From Halomonas eurihalina (lineage in GTDB: Bacteria > Pseudomonadota > Gammaproteobacteria > Pseudomonadales > Halomonadaceae), in assembly GCF_008274785.1 (NCBI RefSeq), contig NZ_VTPU01000015.1:28574-92573 (forward strand): DNA of 64,000 bases. Direction: 5' to 3'. The notes under the pieces were generated by a model. The model was given only the letters and a program-made list of their open reading frames with translations, was not told the DNA's origin and did not search any database. Shown one piece after another: positions 30,161 through 39,650 of the stretch. How positions within the stretch are numbered: the stretch's first letter is position 1; every line of letters begins with the position of its first letter. A program made the translations under genes and the position numbers.

Positions 30161-30591
30161 CAGAACGGCTTCAGTACGGCAAGAATGACGATCGCCAGCA
30201 AGGCAATCACGGGCAACTCATTGAAGATGCGGAAATAACGTGGGGAACGCTGGCAGCGCTCGGCGGCGAACTGCTTGAGATAGATCAAGCAGACATGATG
30301 GTAGGCCACCAGCAATACCACGAGGGTGAGCTTGATATGCATCCAGCCCTGGCCAAGCCACGCCGGGGCCTGATAAAGCAGTATCCCGCCGAACACCAGC
30401 ACGGCGATCATCGAGGGTGTCATGATGCCGCGATAGAGCTTGCGCTCCATGGTGGCGAAGTACGCCATGGCCTGCTTCTCGTCCCGGTCACGCGCTGTGG
30501 CGTGATAGACGTAGAGCCGCGGCAGATAGAACATGGCGGCGAACCAGGTCACCACGGCCACGAGGTGAAGGGCCTTGATCCAGAGGTACAT
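30160..30591 (-). CDS. hemJ: Protoporphyrinogen oxidase HemJ
   Basis: A 143-residue membrane protein with four hydrophobic segments, the usual size of HemJ, which oxidises protoporphyrinogen IX in the penultimate heme step in bacteria without HemG or HemY. LWIKALHLVAVVTWFAAMFYLPRLYVYH holds the conserved histidine of the first helix. MERKLYRGIMTPSM and the HIKLTLVVLLVAYHH helix are also characteristic, and it ends with RIFNELP. It starts 9 bases after the upstream CLC gene and overlaps thiD by one base. With hemL in the same row, two heme-pathway steps are linked. Confidence 0.92.
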   Translation of the reverse strand: MYLWIKALHLVAVVTWFAAMFYLPRLYVYHATARDRDEKQAMAYFATMERKLYRGIMTPSMIAVLVFGGILLYQAPAWLGQGWMHIKLTLVVLLVAYHHVCLIYLKQFAAERCQRSPRYFRIFNELPVIALLAIVILAVLKPF

Positions 30592-30600
30592 GTCGACTCC

Positions 30601-32364
30601 TCAAGTGTCGCTGAAGCGATAATAACGTTCGATGGCATCGCGGGTGATGATACCGGAAATGCGCTTCTTACCGGGACGGTGTCCATGCTCCACATAGAGA
30701 GCATCCACGTGTTTGGTATTGAGTCGATCAAAGGCCTCGGAGAGCGTCGCCTGCAGATGGATCGGCGCCAGCTCAAGGCGCTGACCGGGAATCTCCAGCA
30801 GGTCCAGTCGACCGTCCTTGTCGATATTGTCATTCTCGTCGTGTTCCAGCATCCAACGCGCCAGAGCCGCGGCCTTGAGCGCCAGCGTCGGCTTGTCGTC
30901 CCGAGAACGCTCGATGACCACCCATTCCGGCTTGCTATCCAGCAGGGTACTGGCCTCGGCTCGAGTCACACGACGCGGCGTGCGTACCAGGGCGCGCTCC
31001 ATGACCGCCGGCACCGATACACGGGAAAGCGCTTGCATCAGCGGTTGCTGCAAGGGATGCAGGCCATGGCGCGTGACGCTGATGAAGAAACCGTCACAGC
31101 CGCATAGCTGCCGCGACGTCAGTCCCGCCACCACAACGGCCAGCATGCCCGGCAGGATCAAGCCGGGGTTATGGGTCAACTCAAGCAATGCCATCAGCGC
31201 CGCCAGGGGCGCCTGCAACACCGCGCCCATCATCGCCGCCATGCCCAGCATGGCGTATACCTCGGGACCAGCGGCGATCTCGGGCAACAGCCACCCGCCG
31301 AACAGGCCGCACAAGGCACCGACGGCGCCACCGGCTACCAGTATCGGCCCGATGATGCTCACCGGAATACCGCAAGCCACGGTTATCGCCGTCAGCAAGA
31401 GCTTGCCGATGGCCAGCGCCAGCAGCACGTCGGTTGGTTGCGCGCCGTTGAGGATCGCCCCCAGGCTGTCGTAGCCCATTCCCTGTACCTGGGGATACCA
31501 CCAGGCCACCGCTCCCACCAGCAGGCCAACCAGCACCAGGCGTGCCGGGAAGGGTAGGCGACCCATGACATTCCCCGAACGCGCCACCCGCACGAAGAGA
31601 CCGGCCAATAAGCCGATCAGCAAGGCACTGAGCACGATCCAGGGAAGGTTGAAAAGCGACTCCAGCTCCACGCCGCTCATCTGGAAGGGGCGTTCGCCCC
31701 CGTAGACCACCCTTGCCACCAGCGCACCGATCGTCGACGCCAGGATCACCGGCATGAAGCCCGTGATAGTGTATTCCATCATCACCACTTCCATGGCGAA
31801 GATGACACCGGCAATTGGCGTATTGAACGAGGCCGAGATACCAGCGGCGGTGCCGCAGGCCACCAGAACGCGCAGGCTGTTGTGCGGCAGGCGTAGCCGC
31901 TGGCCCAACCCGCTGGATGCCGCGGCGCCGAGATGAATGGCCGGCCCCTCACGCCCGGCGGACAGGCCACCCAGCACCGAAATCAGGCCAACCCACCATT
32001 GCGTGAACCAGTTGCGCATAGGGAAACGCCCCTGGTGATAGGTCAGTCGCTCGATGACATGGGCCACGCCGATCTGACGCCCGGCAGGCGGTTGACGCCA
32101 TAACCACAGGCCGATCAGGGTCACCGCCAACAATGGTAGCAAGGCCCTGAGCACAGGAGACAACCCTTCGAACGCCTCGGGGTCGGCATCGGGCATGAAG
32201 GCCATGGCCCCGACTTCCAGCAACAGGCGAAAGCCGACCATCAGCCCGCCGGTGATCAATCCCGAGAAGACACCCAGGACGCACAATTGGGGCAGGGCAT
32301 CGACACTGGCCAGCCGACGGCGAAAGCCATCTAGGGTGAAATCGAGTAACGGGCGTCGCGGCAA
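30601..32364 (-). CDS. CLC-family chloride channel/transporter with CBS domains
   Basis: A 587-residue membrane protein with about ten CLC helices, then two weak C-terminal CBS segments (about residues 430-580). The gate motif LSAGREGPAIHLGAAASSGLGQ carries the external glutamate, and ACGTAAGISASFNTPIAGVIFAMEVV is the classic helix region. The usual GSGIP filter motif reads QIGVAHV and the G-x-F-x-P filter reads VSIIGP, so ion selectivity may be atypical. I choose a TTG at 32364 because AGGAAGG lies five bases upstream; a TTG at 32397 has no such site. The gene is divergent from argC and followed after 9 bases by hemJ. Confidence 0.88.
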   Translation of the reverse strand: MPRRPLLDFTLDGFRRRLASVDALPQLCVLGVFSGLITGGLMVGFRLLLEVGAMAFMPDADPEAFEGLSPVLRALLPLLAVTLIGLWLWRQPPAGRQIGVAHVIERLTYHQGRFPMRNWFTQWWVGLISVLGGLSAGREGPAIHLGAAASSGLGQRLRLPHNSLRVLVACGTAAGISASFNTPIAGVIFAMEVVMMEYTITGFMPVILASTIGALVARVVYGGERPFQMSGVELESLFNLPWIVLSALLIGLLAGLFVRVARSGNVMGRLPFPARLVLVGLLVGAVAWWYPQVQGMGYDSLGAILNGAQPTDVLLALAIGKLLLTAITVACGIPVSIIGPILVAGGAVGALCGLFGGWLLPEIAAGPEVYAMLGMAAMMGAVLQAPLAALMALLELTHNPGLILPGMLAVVVAGLTSRQLCGCDGFFISVTRHGLHPLQQPLMQALSRVSVPAVMERALVRTPRRVTRAEASTLLDSKPEWVVIERSRDDKPTLALKAAALARWMLEHDENDNIDKDGRLDLLEIPGQRLELAPIHLQATLSEAFDRLNTKHVDALYVEHGHRPGKKRISGIITRDAIERYYRFSDT

Positions 32365-32527
32365 GATGACCTTCCTATGGACTCGAGCATTCTCCAAGAA
32401 GACGATGAGCGCAGAGACGTTTCAGCCAATGCCCTGACGCTGGATGACCACCACTGGGTAGGCCATGCCCCTCTTGTGTATCATATCCAGAGACAGAGGT
32501 CCCAGCGTCCACCATGAGGAGTCCATC

Positions 32528-33562
32528 GTGATCAAGGTCGGAATCGTCGGCGGCACCGGCTATACCGGGGTCGAACTGCTCAGGCTCCTGGCTCGCCATC
32601 CACAAGTGCGTGTCGAAGCCATCACCTCGCGCAGCGAAGCCGGCCTGGCGGTCAGCGAGCTGTACCCCAACCTGCGCGGTCATTACGACGAACTGCGTTT
32701 CAGCGAGCCCGACCCCGCGCGACTGGCGACCTGCGACGCTGTGTTCTTCGCCACGCCCCACGGTGTAGCGCATGCCCTGGCCGGCGACCTTCTCGCCCGA
32801 GGCACCCGGGTCATCGACCTGTCGGCGGATTTCCGCCTGCGCGACGCCGAGGAATGGGCCCACTGGTACGGGCAACCGCACGGCGCTCCCGAACTGCTCG
32901 ATGAGGCTGTCTACGGCCTGCCCGAGACCAATCGCGAGCGTATCCGCACCGCTAGGCTGATCGCTGTGCCCGGCTGCTATCCCACTGCCGTGCAACTCGG
33001 CCTGCTGCCGCTGCTCGAGAGCGGCTCGATCGATCCGGACCGGGTCATCGCCGACTGCAAGTCTGGCGTTACCGGTGCCGGACGGGGCGCCAAGATCCCC
33101 TCGCTGCTGGCTGAAGCCAGCGAATCGATGAAATCCTACGGCGCCTCGGGGCATCGTCACCTTCCGGAGATTCGCCAGGGGCTCGGCGACGCCGCGGGCG
33201 GCCCGGTTAACCTGACGTTCGTGCCGCACCTGACACCCATGATCCGCGGCATCCACGCCACCCTGTACGGCCAGCTTCGCGATGACGTCGACGACCTCCA
33301 GGCGCTGTTCGAACACCGCTTCGCCGATGAACCCTTCGTCGATATGATGCCAGCAGGCAGCCACCCGGAAACCCGCAGCGTCAAGGGCGCCAACATGTGC
33401 CGCCTGGCGGTGCATCGTCCCGGCGACGGCGACACCGTGGTGGTGCTATCGGTGATCGACAACCTGGTCAAGGGTGCCTCCGGCCAGGCAGTGCACAACC
33501 TCAACCTGATGTTCGGCTTCGACGAAACCGCCGGCCTCGACGCCCCGGCCATGCTGCCCTGA
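32528..33562 (+). CDS. argC: N-acetyl-gamma-glutamyl-phosphate reductase
   Basis: A 344-residue NADPH-dependent reductase of arginine synthesis (the same length as the P. aeruginosa enzyme). [18 protein letters not shown] is the Rossmann motif, the catalytic cysteine lies in [17 protein letters not shown], and GHRHLPEI and [12 protein letters not shown] are family signatures. The start is a GTG at 32528, with AGGAG about eight bases upstream; the frame is open further. It stands alone, with no other arg gene in the window, and is divergent from the CLC gene. Confidence 0.96.
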   Translation: MIKVGIVGGTGYTGVELLRLLARHPQVRVEAITSRSEAGLAVSELYPNLRGHYDELRFSEPDPARLATCDAVFFATPHGVAHALAGDLLARGTRVIDLSADFRLRDAEEWAHWYGQPHGAPELLDEAVYGLPETNRERIRTARLIAVPGCYPTAVQLGLLPLLESGSIDPDRVIADCKSGVTGAGRGAKIPSLLAEASESMKSYGASGHRHLPEIRQGLGDAAGGPVNLTFVPHLTPMIRGIHATLYGQLRDDVDDLQALFEHRFADEPFVDMMPAGSHPETRSVKGANMCRLAVHRPGDGDTVVVLSVIDNLVKGASGQAVHNLNLMFGFDETAGLDAPAMLP

Positions 33563-33685
33563 CATCACTTTTCTTTCATGGGCCATCGCCATTCCTCGTA
33601 GACCTGTCGACGGCTCAGCCACGAGCCGATCCTCGGAATCGCGATGGACCATTTCGCAACAATAGTTGACCCTTTTACTGGGTGG

Positions 33686-33694
33686 TGTGGATAA
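33686..33694. promoter_or_regulatory. Perfect DnaA box upstream of erpA
   Basis: TGTGGATAA lies in the 174-base spacer between argC and erpA, about 43 bases before the erpA start, in its likely promoter region. Confidence 0.5.
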
Positions 33695-33736
33695 TCATGG
33701 CATGAACCACATTCACCGATTCCCGGGAGGTCACCG

Positions 33737-34090
33737 ATGAGCGGTGTCGCATCCTTCGTTCCCACTCCGCTGTTGCTATCCGACAGCGCCAAGGCACGCC
33801 TCAGAAGCCTGGTCGAGGAAGAAGGCAACCGCGGGCTCAAGTTGCGGGTCTACGTGACCGGCGGCGGCTGCTCGGGTTTCCAGTATGGCTTCGATTTCGC
33901 CGAATCGGTCGCCGAAGACGATACTCTGGTGGAGTTCGACGACGTGGCCCTGGTGGTCGATCCACTTTCCTACCAATACTTGGTTGGTTCCACGGTGGAC
34001 TTCGAGGAAGGGCTGGCCGGAGCGCGCTTCATGATCCAGAACCCCAACGCCACTACCACCTGCGGCTGTGGCGCCTCCTTCATGGTCTGA
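33737..34090 (+). CDS. erpA: Iron-sulfur cluster insertion protein ErpA
   Basis: A 117-residue A-type carrier that passes Fe-S clusters to apoproteins, for example of isoprenoid synthesis. The three cluster cysteines are present: [11 protein letters not shown] and, at the end, [29 protein letters not shown] at the start and [17 protein letters not shown] in the middle match ErpA. It has its own upstream region holding a DnaA box, with no partner gene adjacent. Confidence 0.95.
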   Translation: MSGVASFVPTPLLLSDSAKARLRSLVEEEGNRGLKLRVYVTGGGCSGFQYGFDFAESVAEDDTLVEFDDVALVVDPLSYQYLVGSTVDFEEGLAGARFMIQNPNATTTCGCGASFMV

Positions 34091-34203
34091 ACGGTACCGT
34101 TGATCGGGCGCTAAATCACGCCGCAGGCCCGGACTTGACGCTTTCACGACAACTCGCCATGGTGAAGCTGTATTCCACAATAATTGCTTCCATGGGGAAA
34201 CGT

Positions 34204-34974
34204 ATGAAACGTCAACTGAAGGCGGTCTCGCTGGCATCCTGCATCGGTCTCGGTCTGGGTGTCTATGGCCTCGCCGCCGCCCAGGACCAGACACTCGACG
34301 TGGCCACCGATCCGAGTTTCGTGCCCTTCGAGATGATGGATCAGGAAACCGGCGAGATGACCGGTTTCGACATGGACATCATCAAGGAAATCTCCGAACG
34401 GGCCGGGTTCGACTACAATCTCCGGACCATGGACTTCAACGGCATCATCCCCGCCGTTCAGACCGGTAACATCGATATCGCCATTGCCGGCATCACCATC
34501 ACCGACGAGCGCTCCAAGATCGTCGACTTCTCCGATCCCTACTACGACAGCGGCCTGAAGCTGCTGGTCAATGCCGACGACGACAGCATTCAGGCCGTCG
34601 AAGACCTGGAAGGCAAAAAGGTCGGCACCAAGATCGGCTCCACCAGCTACGACTATCTCGAGGAAAACCTCGGCGACAGCGCCGACATCACGCCCTATCC
34701 GGGCTCCAGCGACATGTACATGGCGCTGCTCGGCGGTAGTGTCGATGCGGTCTTCTACGACGCGCCCAATGTCGGCTACTTCTCCCAGACCAAGGGAGAG
34801 GGCCGCGTCAAGACGGTCGGGCCGCTCTACGAGGGCCAGCAATACGGTCTCGCGCTGGTCAAGGGCAGCGAATGGCTCGAGTCCGTCAACGAGGCACTGG
34901 CCGCGATGAAGGAAGACGGCACCTACGATGAAATCCACGCCAAGTGGTTCGGCTCCTCTTCAAGCGACGAATGA
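34204..34974 (+). CDS. Amino-acid ABC transporter, periplasmic substrate-binding protein (GlnH-like)
   Basis: A 256-residue family 3 solute-binding protein. The start at 34204 has GGGGA about six bases upstream and is followed by a signal peptide ending at AAA-QDQ. LDVATDPSFVPFEMMDQETGEMTGFDMDII and IDIAIAGITITDERSKIVDFSDPYY match glutamine- and polar-amino-acid-binding proteins. It delivers its ligand to the permease and ATPase encoded next. A strong hairpin (34993-35022) between it and the permease may favour accumulation of this protein. The exact ligand is not determined; glutamine or another polar amino acid is likely. Confidence 0.9.
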   Translation: MKRQLKAVSLASCIGLGLGVYGLAAAQDQTLDVATDPSFVPFEMMDQETGEMTGFDMDIIKEISERAGFDYNLRTMDFNGIIPAVQTGNIDIAIAGITITDERSKIVDFSDPYYDSGLKLLVNADDDSIQAVEDLEGKKVGTKIGSTSYDYLEENLGDSADITPYPGSSDMYMALLGGSVDAVFYDAPNVGYFSQTKGEGRVKTVGPLYEGQQYGLALVKGSEWLESVNEALAAMKEDGTYDEIHAKWFGSSSSDE

Positions 34975-34992
34975 TCCTTCTGCCTCGCTGAT

Positions 34993-35022
34993 ACGGGGTC
35001 GGGTCCTGGGACCCGGCCCCGT
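34993..35022 (+). terminator. Intercistronic hairpin after the binding-protein gene
   Basis: ACGGGGTCGGGTCC (34993-35006) pairs with GGACCCGGCCCCGT (35009-35022), with one wobble pair. The tail TGCGTTGTA is weakly T-rich, so partial termination or mRNA protection is more likely than a full stop. Confidence 0.6.
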
Positions 35023-35076
35023 TGCGTTGTACCTGTGCTTATAACTCACCCAGGAAGCGCTGATGGGAGACCCTAA

Positions 35077-35742
35077 GTGAACTTTCAATTTGACTGGCAG
35101 GCGGCCTTCGCCTCCATTCCACATCTCGTGGCGGGTATTCCCTACACCCTGCTCATTTCCTTTGGTGGCCTGGCCATCGGTTTTATCATTGGCATCATCT
35201 TCGGTCTGCTGCGCATCAGCCCGACCATCTGGCTGCGGATTCCCGCCGCAGCCTATATCGAAGTCTTCCGCGGAACCCCTGTACTGGTACAGGTCCTGTT
35301 CATCTTCTATGGCCTACCGCAGCTCCTCGGCGGCCCGATCAATGCCCTGGTCGCCGGTATCGCGGCCATCGCCGTCAATTCCGGCGCCTATATCTCGGAG
35401 ATCGTGCGCGGCGGCGTCCAGTCCATCGAACGCGGCCAGAAGGAGGCCGGGCTCTCCCTGGGCCTGTCGAGGGTCCAGACCTTCCGCTACATCATCTGGC
35501 CCCAGGCCTTCCGGCGCATGATCCCGCCGCTCGGCAACCAGGGCATCATCAGCATCAAGGATACCTCGTTGTTCTCGGTCATCGGCGTCGGCGAGCTGGT
35601 CCGCCAGGGGCAGATCTACATCGCCACCACCTTCACCGCCCTGGAGGTGTACCTGATGGTCGCCATGCTCTACTTGGTGATCACCCTGACACTCTCGCTT
35701 GCGCTGCGTCTGCTCGAGCGCAAGGGCCTGGTCGGACAATAG
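35077..35742 (+). CDS. Amino-acid ABC transporter permease (GlnP-like)
   Basis: A 221-residue inner-membrane permease of the polar amino-acid (HisM/GlnP) family with about five membrane segments. [18 protein letters not shown] is the family signature, and the EAA loop that contacts the ATPase reads [26 protein letters not shown]. It forms the channel together with the ATPase encoded 14 bases downstream. Only one permease gene is present, so it probably works as a homodimer. The binding protein precedes it by 102 bases. Confidence 0.93.
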   Translation: MNFQFDWQAAFASIPHLVAGIPYTLLISFGGLAIGFIIGIIFGLLRISPTIWLRIPAAAYIEVFRGTPVLVQVLFIFYGLPQLLGGPINALVAGIAAIAVNSGAYISEIVRGGVQSIERGQKEAGLSLGLSRVQTFRYIIWPQAFRRMIPPLGNQGIISIKDTSLFSVIGVGELVRQGQIYIATTFTALEVYLMVAMLYLVITLTLSLALRLLERKGLVGQ

Positions 35743-35756
35743 AAGGAACGCACGAC

Positions 35757-36530
35757 ATGAACCACGAGAAGTCCGCGTCCGGCGCCGAGCCCATCGTGCG
35801 CCTGAACAAGCTCAACAAGCATTTCGGCAGTCTTCACGTCCTCCAGGACATCGACCTGACGGTGACGCCCGGCGAGGTGGTGGTGATCATCGGTGCCAGC
35901 GGTTCCGGCAAGTCGACACTGATCCGCTGCGTCAATGGCCTGGAAGAGTTCCAGCAGGGCGAACTGGAAGTCGACAGCAACCCGCTCCTGCCCAACGGCA
36001 AGGCCACTCAGGCGCTGCAGAAGATCCGTACCGAGGTCGGCATGGTCTTCCAGCAGTTCAACCTATTCCCGCATCTGAGCGTGCTCGACAACGTGATTCT
36101 GGCACCCATGAAGGTGCGGGGCTTGAACCGATCCACCGCTACCGAGACCGGCGAGCGCCTGCTGGCTCGGGTCGGTATCAGCGATCAGGCGCACAAGTAT
36201 CCGGCCCAGCTGTCCGGCGGCCAGCAGCAGCGTGTGGCGCTGGCACGGGCCCTGGCCATGGAACCCCGCCTGATGCTCTTCGACGAGCCCACCTCGGCAC
36301 TCGACCCGGAGATGATCGGCGAGGTACTTGATGCCATGCGAGAACTGGCCAACGACGGCATGACCATGATGATCGTGACCCACGAGATGGGTTTTGCCCG
36401 TGAGGTCGCCGATCGGGTCATTTTCATCGACAAAGGCCGCATCGTCGAAGAAGGCCCACCCGAAACAATCTTCGATACCCCCACGGAGGCGCCGACACAA
36501 AGCTTCCTGTCCCGAGTGCTCAAGCACTGA
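35757..36530 (+). CDS. Amino-acid ABC transporter ATP-binding protein (GlnQ-like)
   Basis: A 257-residue ABC ATPase that powers the transporter. Walker A is [13 protein letters not shown], the Q-loop is [16 protein letters not shown], the signature is [15 protein letters not shown], Walker B is [14 protein letters not shown], and the H-loop is [15 protein letters not shown]. The extra residues before Walker A ([12 protein letters not shown]) are non-conserved. Transcription ends at the strong terminator at 36558-36587. Confidence 0.95.
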   Translation: MNHEKSASGAEPIVRLNKLNKHFGSLHVLQDIDLTVTPGEVVVIIGASGSGKSTLIRCVNGLEEFQQGELEVDSNPLLPNGKATQALQKIRTEVGMVFQQFNLFPHLSVLDNVILAPMKVRGLNRSTATETGERLLARVGISDQAHKYPAQLSGGQQQRVALARALAMEPRLMLFDEPTSALDPEMIGEVLDAMRELANDGMTMMIVTHEMGFAREVADRVIFIDKGRIVEEGPPETIFDTPTEAPTQSFLSRVLKH

Positions 36531-36557
36531 TAGCGCCGTTTCAAGCGTGCCTTCAGG

Positions 36558-36587
36558 GGCCCTGTCGTTATCGACAGGGCCTTTTTT
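36558..36587 (+). terminator. Intrinsic terminator after the ABC transporter
   Basis: GGCCCTGTCG (36558-36567) pairs perfectly with CGACAGGGCC (36572-36581) across TTAT, followed by TTTTTT. Confidence 0.93.
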
Positions 36588-37066
36588 CTGCCTGTGGAAA
36601 ACTAAATCGCCCGAAGCGCCTGAATCATGCCACAACCGCCGCCATTGCAAGGATGTGGGCAATTTGGCTCGGTTGTTCACAGCCGTGGTGACAAGCCAGG
36701 TAGGGATCGGTGGAAAAGGCGTGTCTGTGTCAGCTTGTGGGCAACCCGAGCTTTCATCCACAGGCCCCGAACACATCGTCCGCAGCCAGTACGCGCTTTT
36801 TCCTACTTTCGGTTAACATTGCAAGCTATTGATAGTAAAACAATAAAACGGTTTATCCACGAAAAACATCCACACCAGTAGTTACAACAACAACAGAACT
36901 TCCTATTCTTTTATTAGTTATGTAATAGCTAATGATGCGAGACGGACTGCGAATGAAAATCCGGGTGTGGAAAACCCTGACGATTACCCACAGGAGGTTT
37001 ATACTGGCTGGCCGATTTCATCCCCGATCCGCAATATCGGTGCCGTAGCACCGAACGAGGTGAACC
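36588..37066. other. Origin-like spacer upstream of mnmG (candidate second origin)
   Basis: This 479-base gene-free stretch contains near-consensus DnaA boxes: TGTGGAAAA at 36593-36601 and 36966-36974, TCATCCACA at 36754-36762, TTATCCACG at 36853-36861, and TTACCCACA at 36984-36992. An AT-rich core runs from about 36813 to 36940. No box is perfect. In E. coli the chromosomal origin lies just upstream of mnmG (gidA), and here dnaA has its own oriC 18 kb away. It could be a second origin or a DnaA-regulated promoter. Confidence 0.5.
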
Positions 37067-38962
37067 TTGGAGTACCCCGACCGTTTCGACGTCATTGTCA
37101 TCGGTGGTGGTCATGCGGGCACCGAAGCCGCCCTGGCCTCGGCCCGTACGGGCTGCCGGACGCTGCTTTTGACCCACAACATCGAGACTCTCGGCCAGAT
37201 GTCGTGCAATCCCGCCATTGGCGGGATCGGCAAGAGCCATTTGGTCAAGGAAATCGATGCCCTTGGTGGCGCCATGGGGCTGGCCACCGACATGGGCGGT
37301 ATCCAGTTCCGTGTGCTCAACGCCCGGAAAGGGCCGGCCGTACGCGCGACTCGGGCCCAGGCGGACCGCATTCGCTACAAGGCCGCCATCCGCGGCATGC
37401 TGGAAAACCAGCCCAACCTGACTCTCTTCCAGCAGGCAGCCGGCGATCTCATTGTCGAGGGCGACCAGGTTCGCGGTGTGCGCACCGAGACGGGGATTCG
37501 CTTCATGAGCGAGACCGTGGTGTTGTGCACAGGCACGTTCCTGGGTGGTGTTATCCACATCGGCCTGGACAACAGCCGTGGGGGGCGTGCCGGAGATCCA
37601 CCTTCCAATGCTCTGGCCGAACGTCTTCGTGCCCTGCCGTTCCGCGTCGATCGTCTGAAGACCGGTACCCCACCACGTATCGATGCCAAGAGCGTGGACT
37701 TTTCGAAGCTCGACGAGCAGCCCGGTGACGATCCCACCCCGGTCATGTCCTACCTTGGCGAACGGAGCCAGCACCCGCGGCAGGTGAGCTGTCACATCGC
37801 TCATACCAACGAGCGGACCCACGAGATCATCCGCGCCAACCTCGAGCGTTCGCCGATGTTCTCCGGAGCCATCGAAGGCGTGGGGCCTCGCTATTGCCCC
37901 TCCATCGAGGACAAGGTGCACCGCTTCGCCGACAAGTCGAGCCACCAGATCTTCATCGAGCCGGAGGGGCTGGACACGCACGAGCTGTATCCCAACGGCA
38001 TTTCGACCTCCTTGCCGTTTGACGTGCAACTGCAGGTCGTCCGTTCGATCCAGGGGCTGGAAAACGCTCACATCACGCGCCCCGGTTACGCCATCGAGTA
38101 TGATTTCTTCGATCCTCGTGATCTGAAGCATTCCCTCGAGACGAAATTTATCCACAACCTGTATTTCGCCGGGCAGATCAATGGCACCACCGGTTACGAA
38201 GAAGCGGGGGCCCAGGGGCTCCTGGCCGGACTCAATGCCGCACGCCAGGCGCGTGGTCTCGATGCCTGGTGGCCACGTCGCGACGAAGCCTATCTCGGCG
38301 TTCTGGTCGATGATTTGATCACTCTGGGCACCCGGGAGCCTTACCGGATGTTCACGTCCCGTGCGGAATATCGTCTCCTGTTACGCGAGGACAACGCCGA
38401 CATGCGCCTCACCGAGGCCGGTCGTGAGCTGGGACTGGTCGACGAACGCCGTTGGGCAGCCTTCAGTGCCAAGCGCGAAGCCGTGGAACGCGAGACCTCG
38501 CGGCTCGGATCCAACTGGGTCCAGCCCGGCAGCGACGCCGCTCGTCGCATCTCCGAGACGACCGGCCAGACTCTGAAACGCGAATATAATCTGCTCGACC
38601 TGCTCAAGCGTCCCGAACTCAGCTACCGAGACGTGGCGGGGCTGGTCGGCGAGCCGGTCGATGACGATCAGGTGGCCGAACAGGTCCAGATCCAGGCCAA
38701 GTATCAGGGTTACATCGATCGCCAGCAGGAAGAGATCGATAAGCTCAAGCGCCATGAAGCCACGCCGCTGCCCGATGACCTCGACTACGACCAGGTCGAT
38801 GGGCTCTCCAACGAGATTCGCCAGAAGCTCGTCGAGACCAGGCCCGAGACCCTGGCACAGGCATCGCGCATCTCTGGCGTGACACCGGCGGCAGTCTCGA
38901 TTCTGCTGATTCACCTGAAGAAGCGACGTCTGCTCGACGATAGCCGGGTGGCCAACGGATGA
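37067..38962 (+). CDS. mnmG: tRNA uridine-5-carboxymethylaminomethyl(34) synthesis enzyme (GidA)
   Basis: A 631-residue FAD protein that partners Mnm[23 protein letters not shown] is the FAD-binding motif, [23 protein letters not shown] is the family hallmark, CTGTFLGG and [17 protein letters not shown] match too, and the C-terminal domain ends in [18 protein letters not shown]. The start is a TTG at 37067, with GAGGTGA upstream. It overlaps rsmG by 4 bases. Perfect DnaA boxes occur inside at 37551-37559 and 38148-38156, in codons for I-H or V-I-H. Confidence 0.97.
   Translation: MEYPDRFDVIVIGGGHAGTEAALASARTGCRTLLLTHNIETLGQMSCNPAIGGIGKSHLVKEIDALGGAMGLATDMGGIQFRVLNARKGPAVRATRAQADRIRYKAAIRGMLENQPNLTLFQQAAGDLIVEGDQVRGVRTETGIRFMSETVVLCTGTFLGGVIHIGLDNSRGGRAGDPPSNALAERLRALPFRVDRLKTGTPPRIDAKSVDFSKLDEQPGDDPTPVMSYLGERSQHPRQVSCHIAHTNERTHEIIRANLERSPMFSGAIEGVGPRYCPSIEDKVHRFADKSSHQIFIEPEGLDTHELYPNGISTSLPFDVQLQVVRSIQGLENAHITRPGYAIEYDFFDPRDLKHSLETKFIHNLYFAGQINGTTGYEEAGAQGLLAGLNAARQARGLDAWWPRRDEAYLGVLVDDLITLGTREPYRMFTSRAEYRLLLREDNADMRLTEAGRELGLVDERRWAAFSAKREAVERETSRLGSNWVQPGSDAARRISETTGQTLKREYNLLDLLKRPELSYRDVAGLVGEPVDDDQVAEQVQIQAKYQGYIDRQQEEIDKLKRHEATPLPDDLDYDQVDGLSNEIRQKLVETRPETLAQASRISGVTPAAVSILLIHLKKRRLLDDSRVANG
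37551..37559. promoter_or_regulatory. Perfect DnaA box inside mnmG (first)
   Basis: TTATCCACA on the plus strand, read in frame as V-I-H. Confidence 0.45.
38148..38156. promoter_or_regulatory. Perfect DnaA box inside mnmG (second)
   Basis: TTATCCACA on the plus strand, read in frame as F-I-H. It lies 597 bases after the first box in this gene. Confidence 0.45.
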
Positions 38963-39621
38963 GTCTTGATGATCACCGTCTTCGCGAGCGCCTTGAACAG
39001 GGGCTGAACGAGCTCGCCATCGACGCCTTTCCGGCGCGCCGGGAAGCCTTGTTGACGCTGCTGGCGCTGTTGCACAAGTGGAACCGTGCCTATAACCTCA
39101 CCGCGGTACGTGCCCCCGAAGAAATGGTCTCCCGGCATCTGCTCGACAGTGCGGCCGTGGCGCCCTTCGTGACGGGATCGACACTGCTTGACGTGGGCGC
39201 TGGCCCCGGCTTGCCGGGCCTGGTGCTGGCGATTCTGGAACCCGAGCGTCAGGTGACCCTGCTCGACAGCAATGGCAAGAAGGTGCGTTTCCAGCGCCAG
39301 GCAGTGATGGAGCTGGGCCTGACCAACGTCACGCCCGTCCAGGCCCGGGTCGAAGCCTTCGAGGGGCCGAAGGAAGGGTATTGCGAGGTGATCTCGCGTG
39401 CCTTCGCCAGTCTCGGGGATTTCGTCTCGGTGAGTACCGGCCTGGTGGCCGATGGCGGACGATGGCTGGCCATGAAGGGCCCCAGCGTGGATGATGAGCT
39501 GAGCGGGTTGCCCGAGAACGTAGCACCGGTTGCCAGCCATGAGTTGACGGTGCCCTTCGAGTCGGGCCAGCGTCGGCTCGTGATACTCGAGCGTACCGAT
39601 TTCACCCAGGGTCGCCCCTGA
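38959..39621 (+). CDS. rsmG: 16S rRNA (guanine(527)-N7)-methyltransferase
   Basis: A 220-residue SAM-dependent methyltransferase (207 in E. coli). The [24 protein letters not shown] stretch and the SAM motif [15 protein letters not shown] define the family, and [13 protein letters not shown] is the usual motif downstream. It modifies G527 of 16S rRNA; loss in other bacteria gives low-level streptomycin resistance. It overlaps mnmG by 4 bases, the common mnmG-rsmG pair, and parA follows 29 bases later. Confidence 0.96.
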   Translation: MSLDDHRLRERLEQGLNELAIDAFPARREALLTLLALLHKWNRAYNLTAVRAPEEMVSRHLLDSAAVAPFVTGSTLLDVGAGPGLPGLVLAILEPERQVTLLDSNGKKVRFQRQAVMELGLTNVTPVQARVEAFEGPKEGYCEVISRAFASLGDFVSVSTGLVADGGRWLAMKGPSVDDELSGLPENVAPVASHELTVPFESGQRRLVILERTDFTQGRP

Positions 39622-39650
39622 GGCGTCCGTCACTCGCAAGGAACGTCGTC

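Noticed and set aside
30161..30600. TPP riboswitch upstream of thiD
   Set aside because: The upstream sequence is hemJ coding DNA and no thi-box was seen.
36929..38155. A 408-codon minus-strand ORF opposite mnmG
   Set aside because: It overlaps a certain gene, and its translation shows no recognisable domain.
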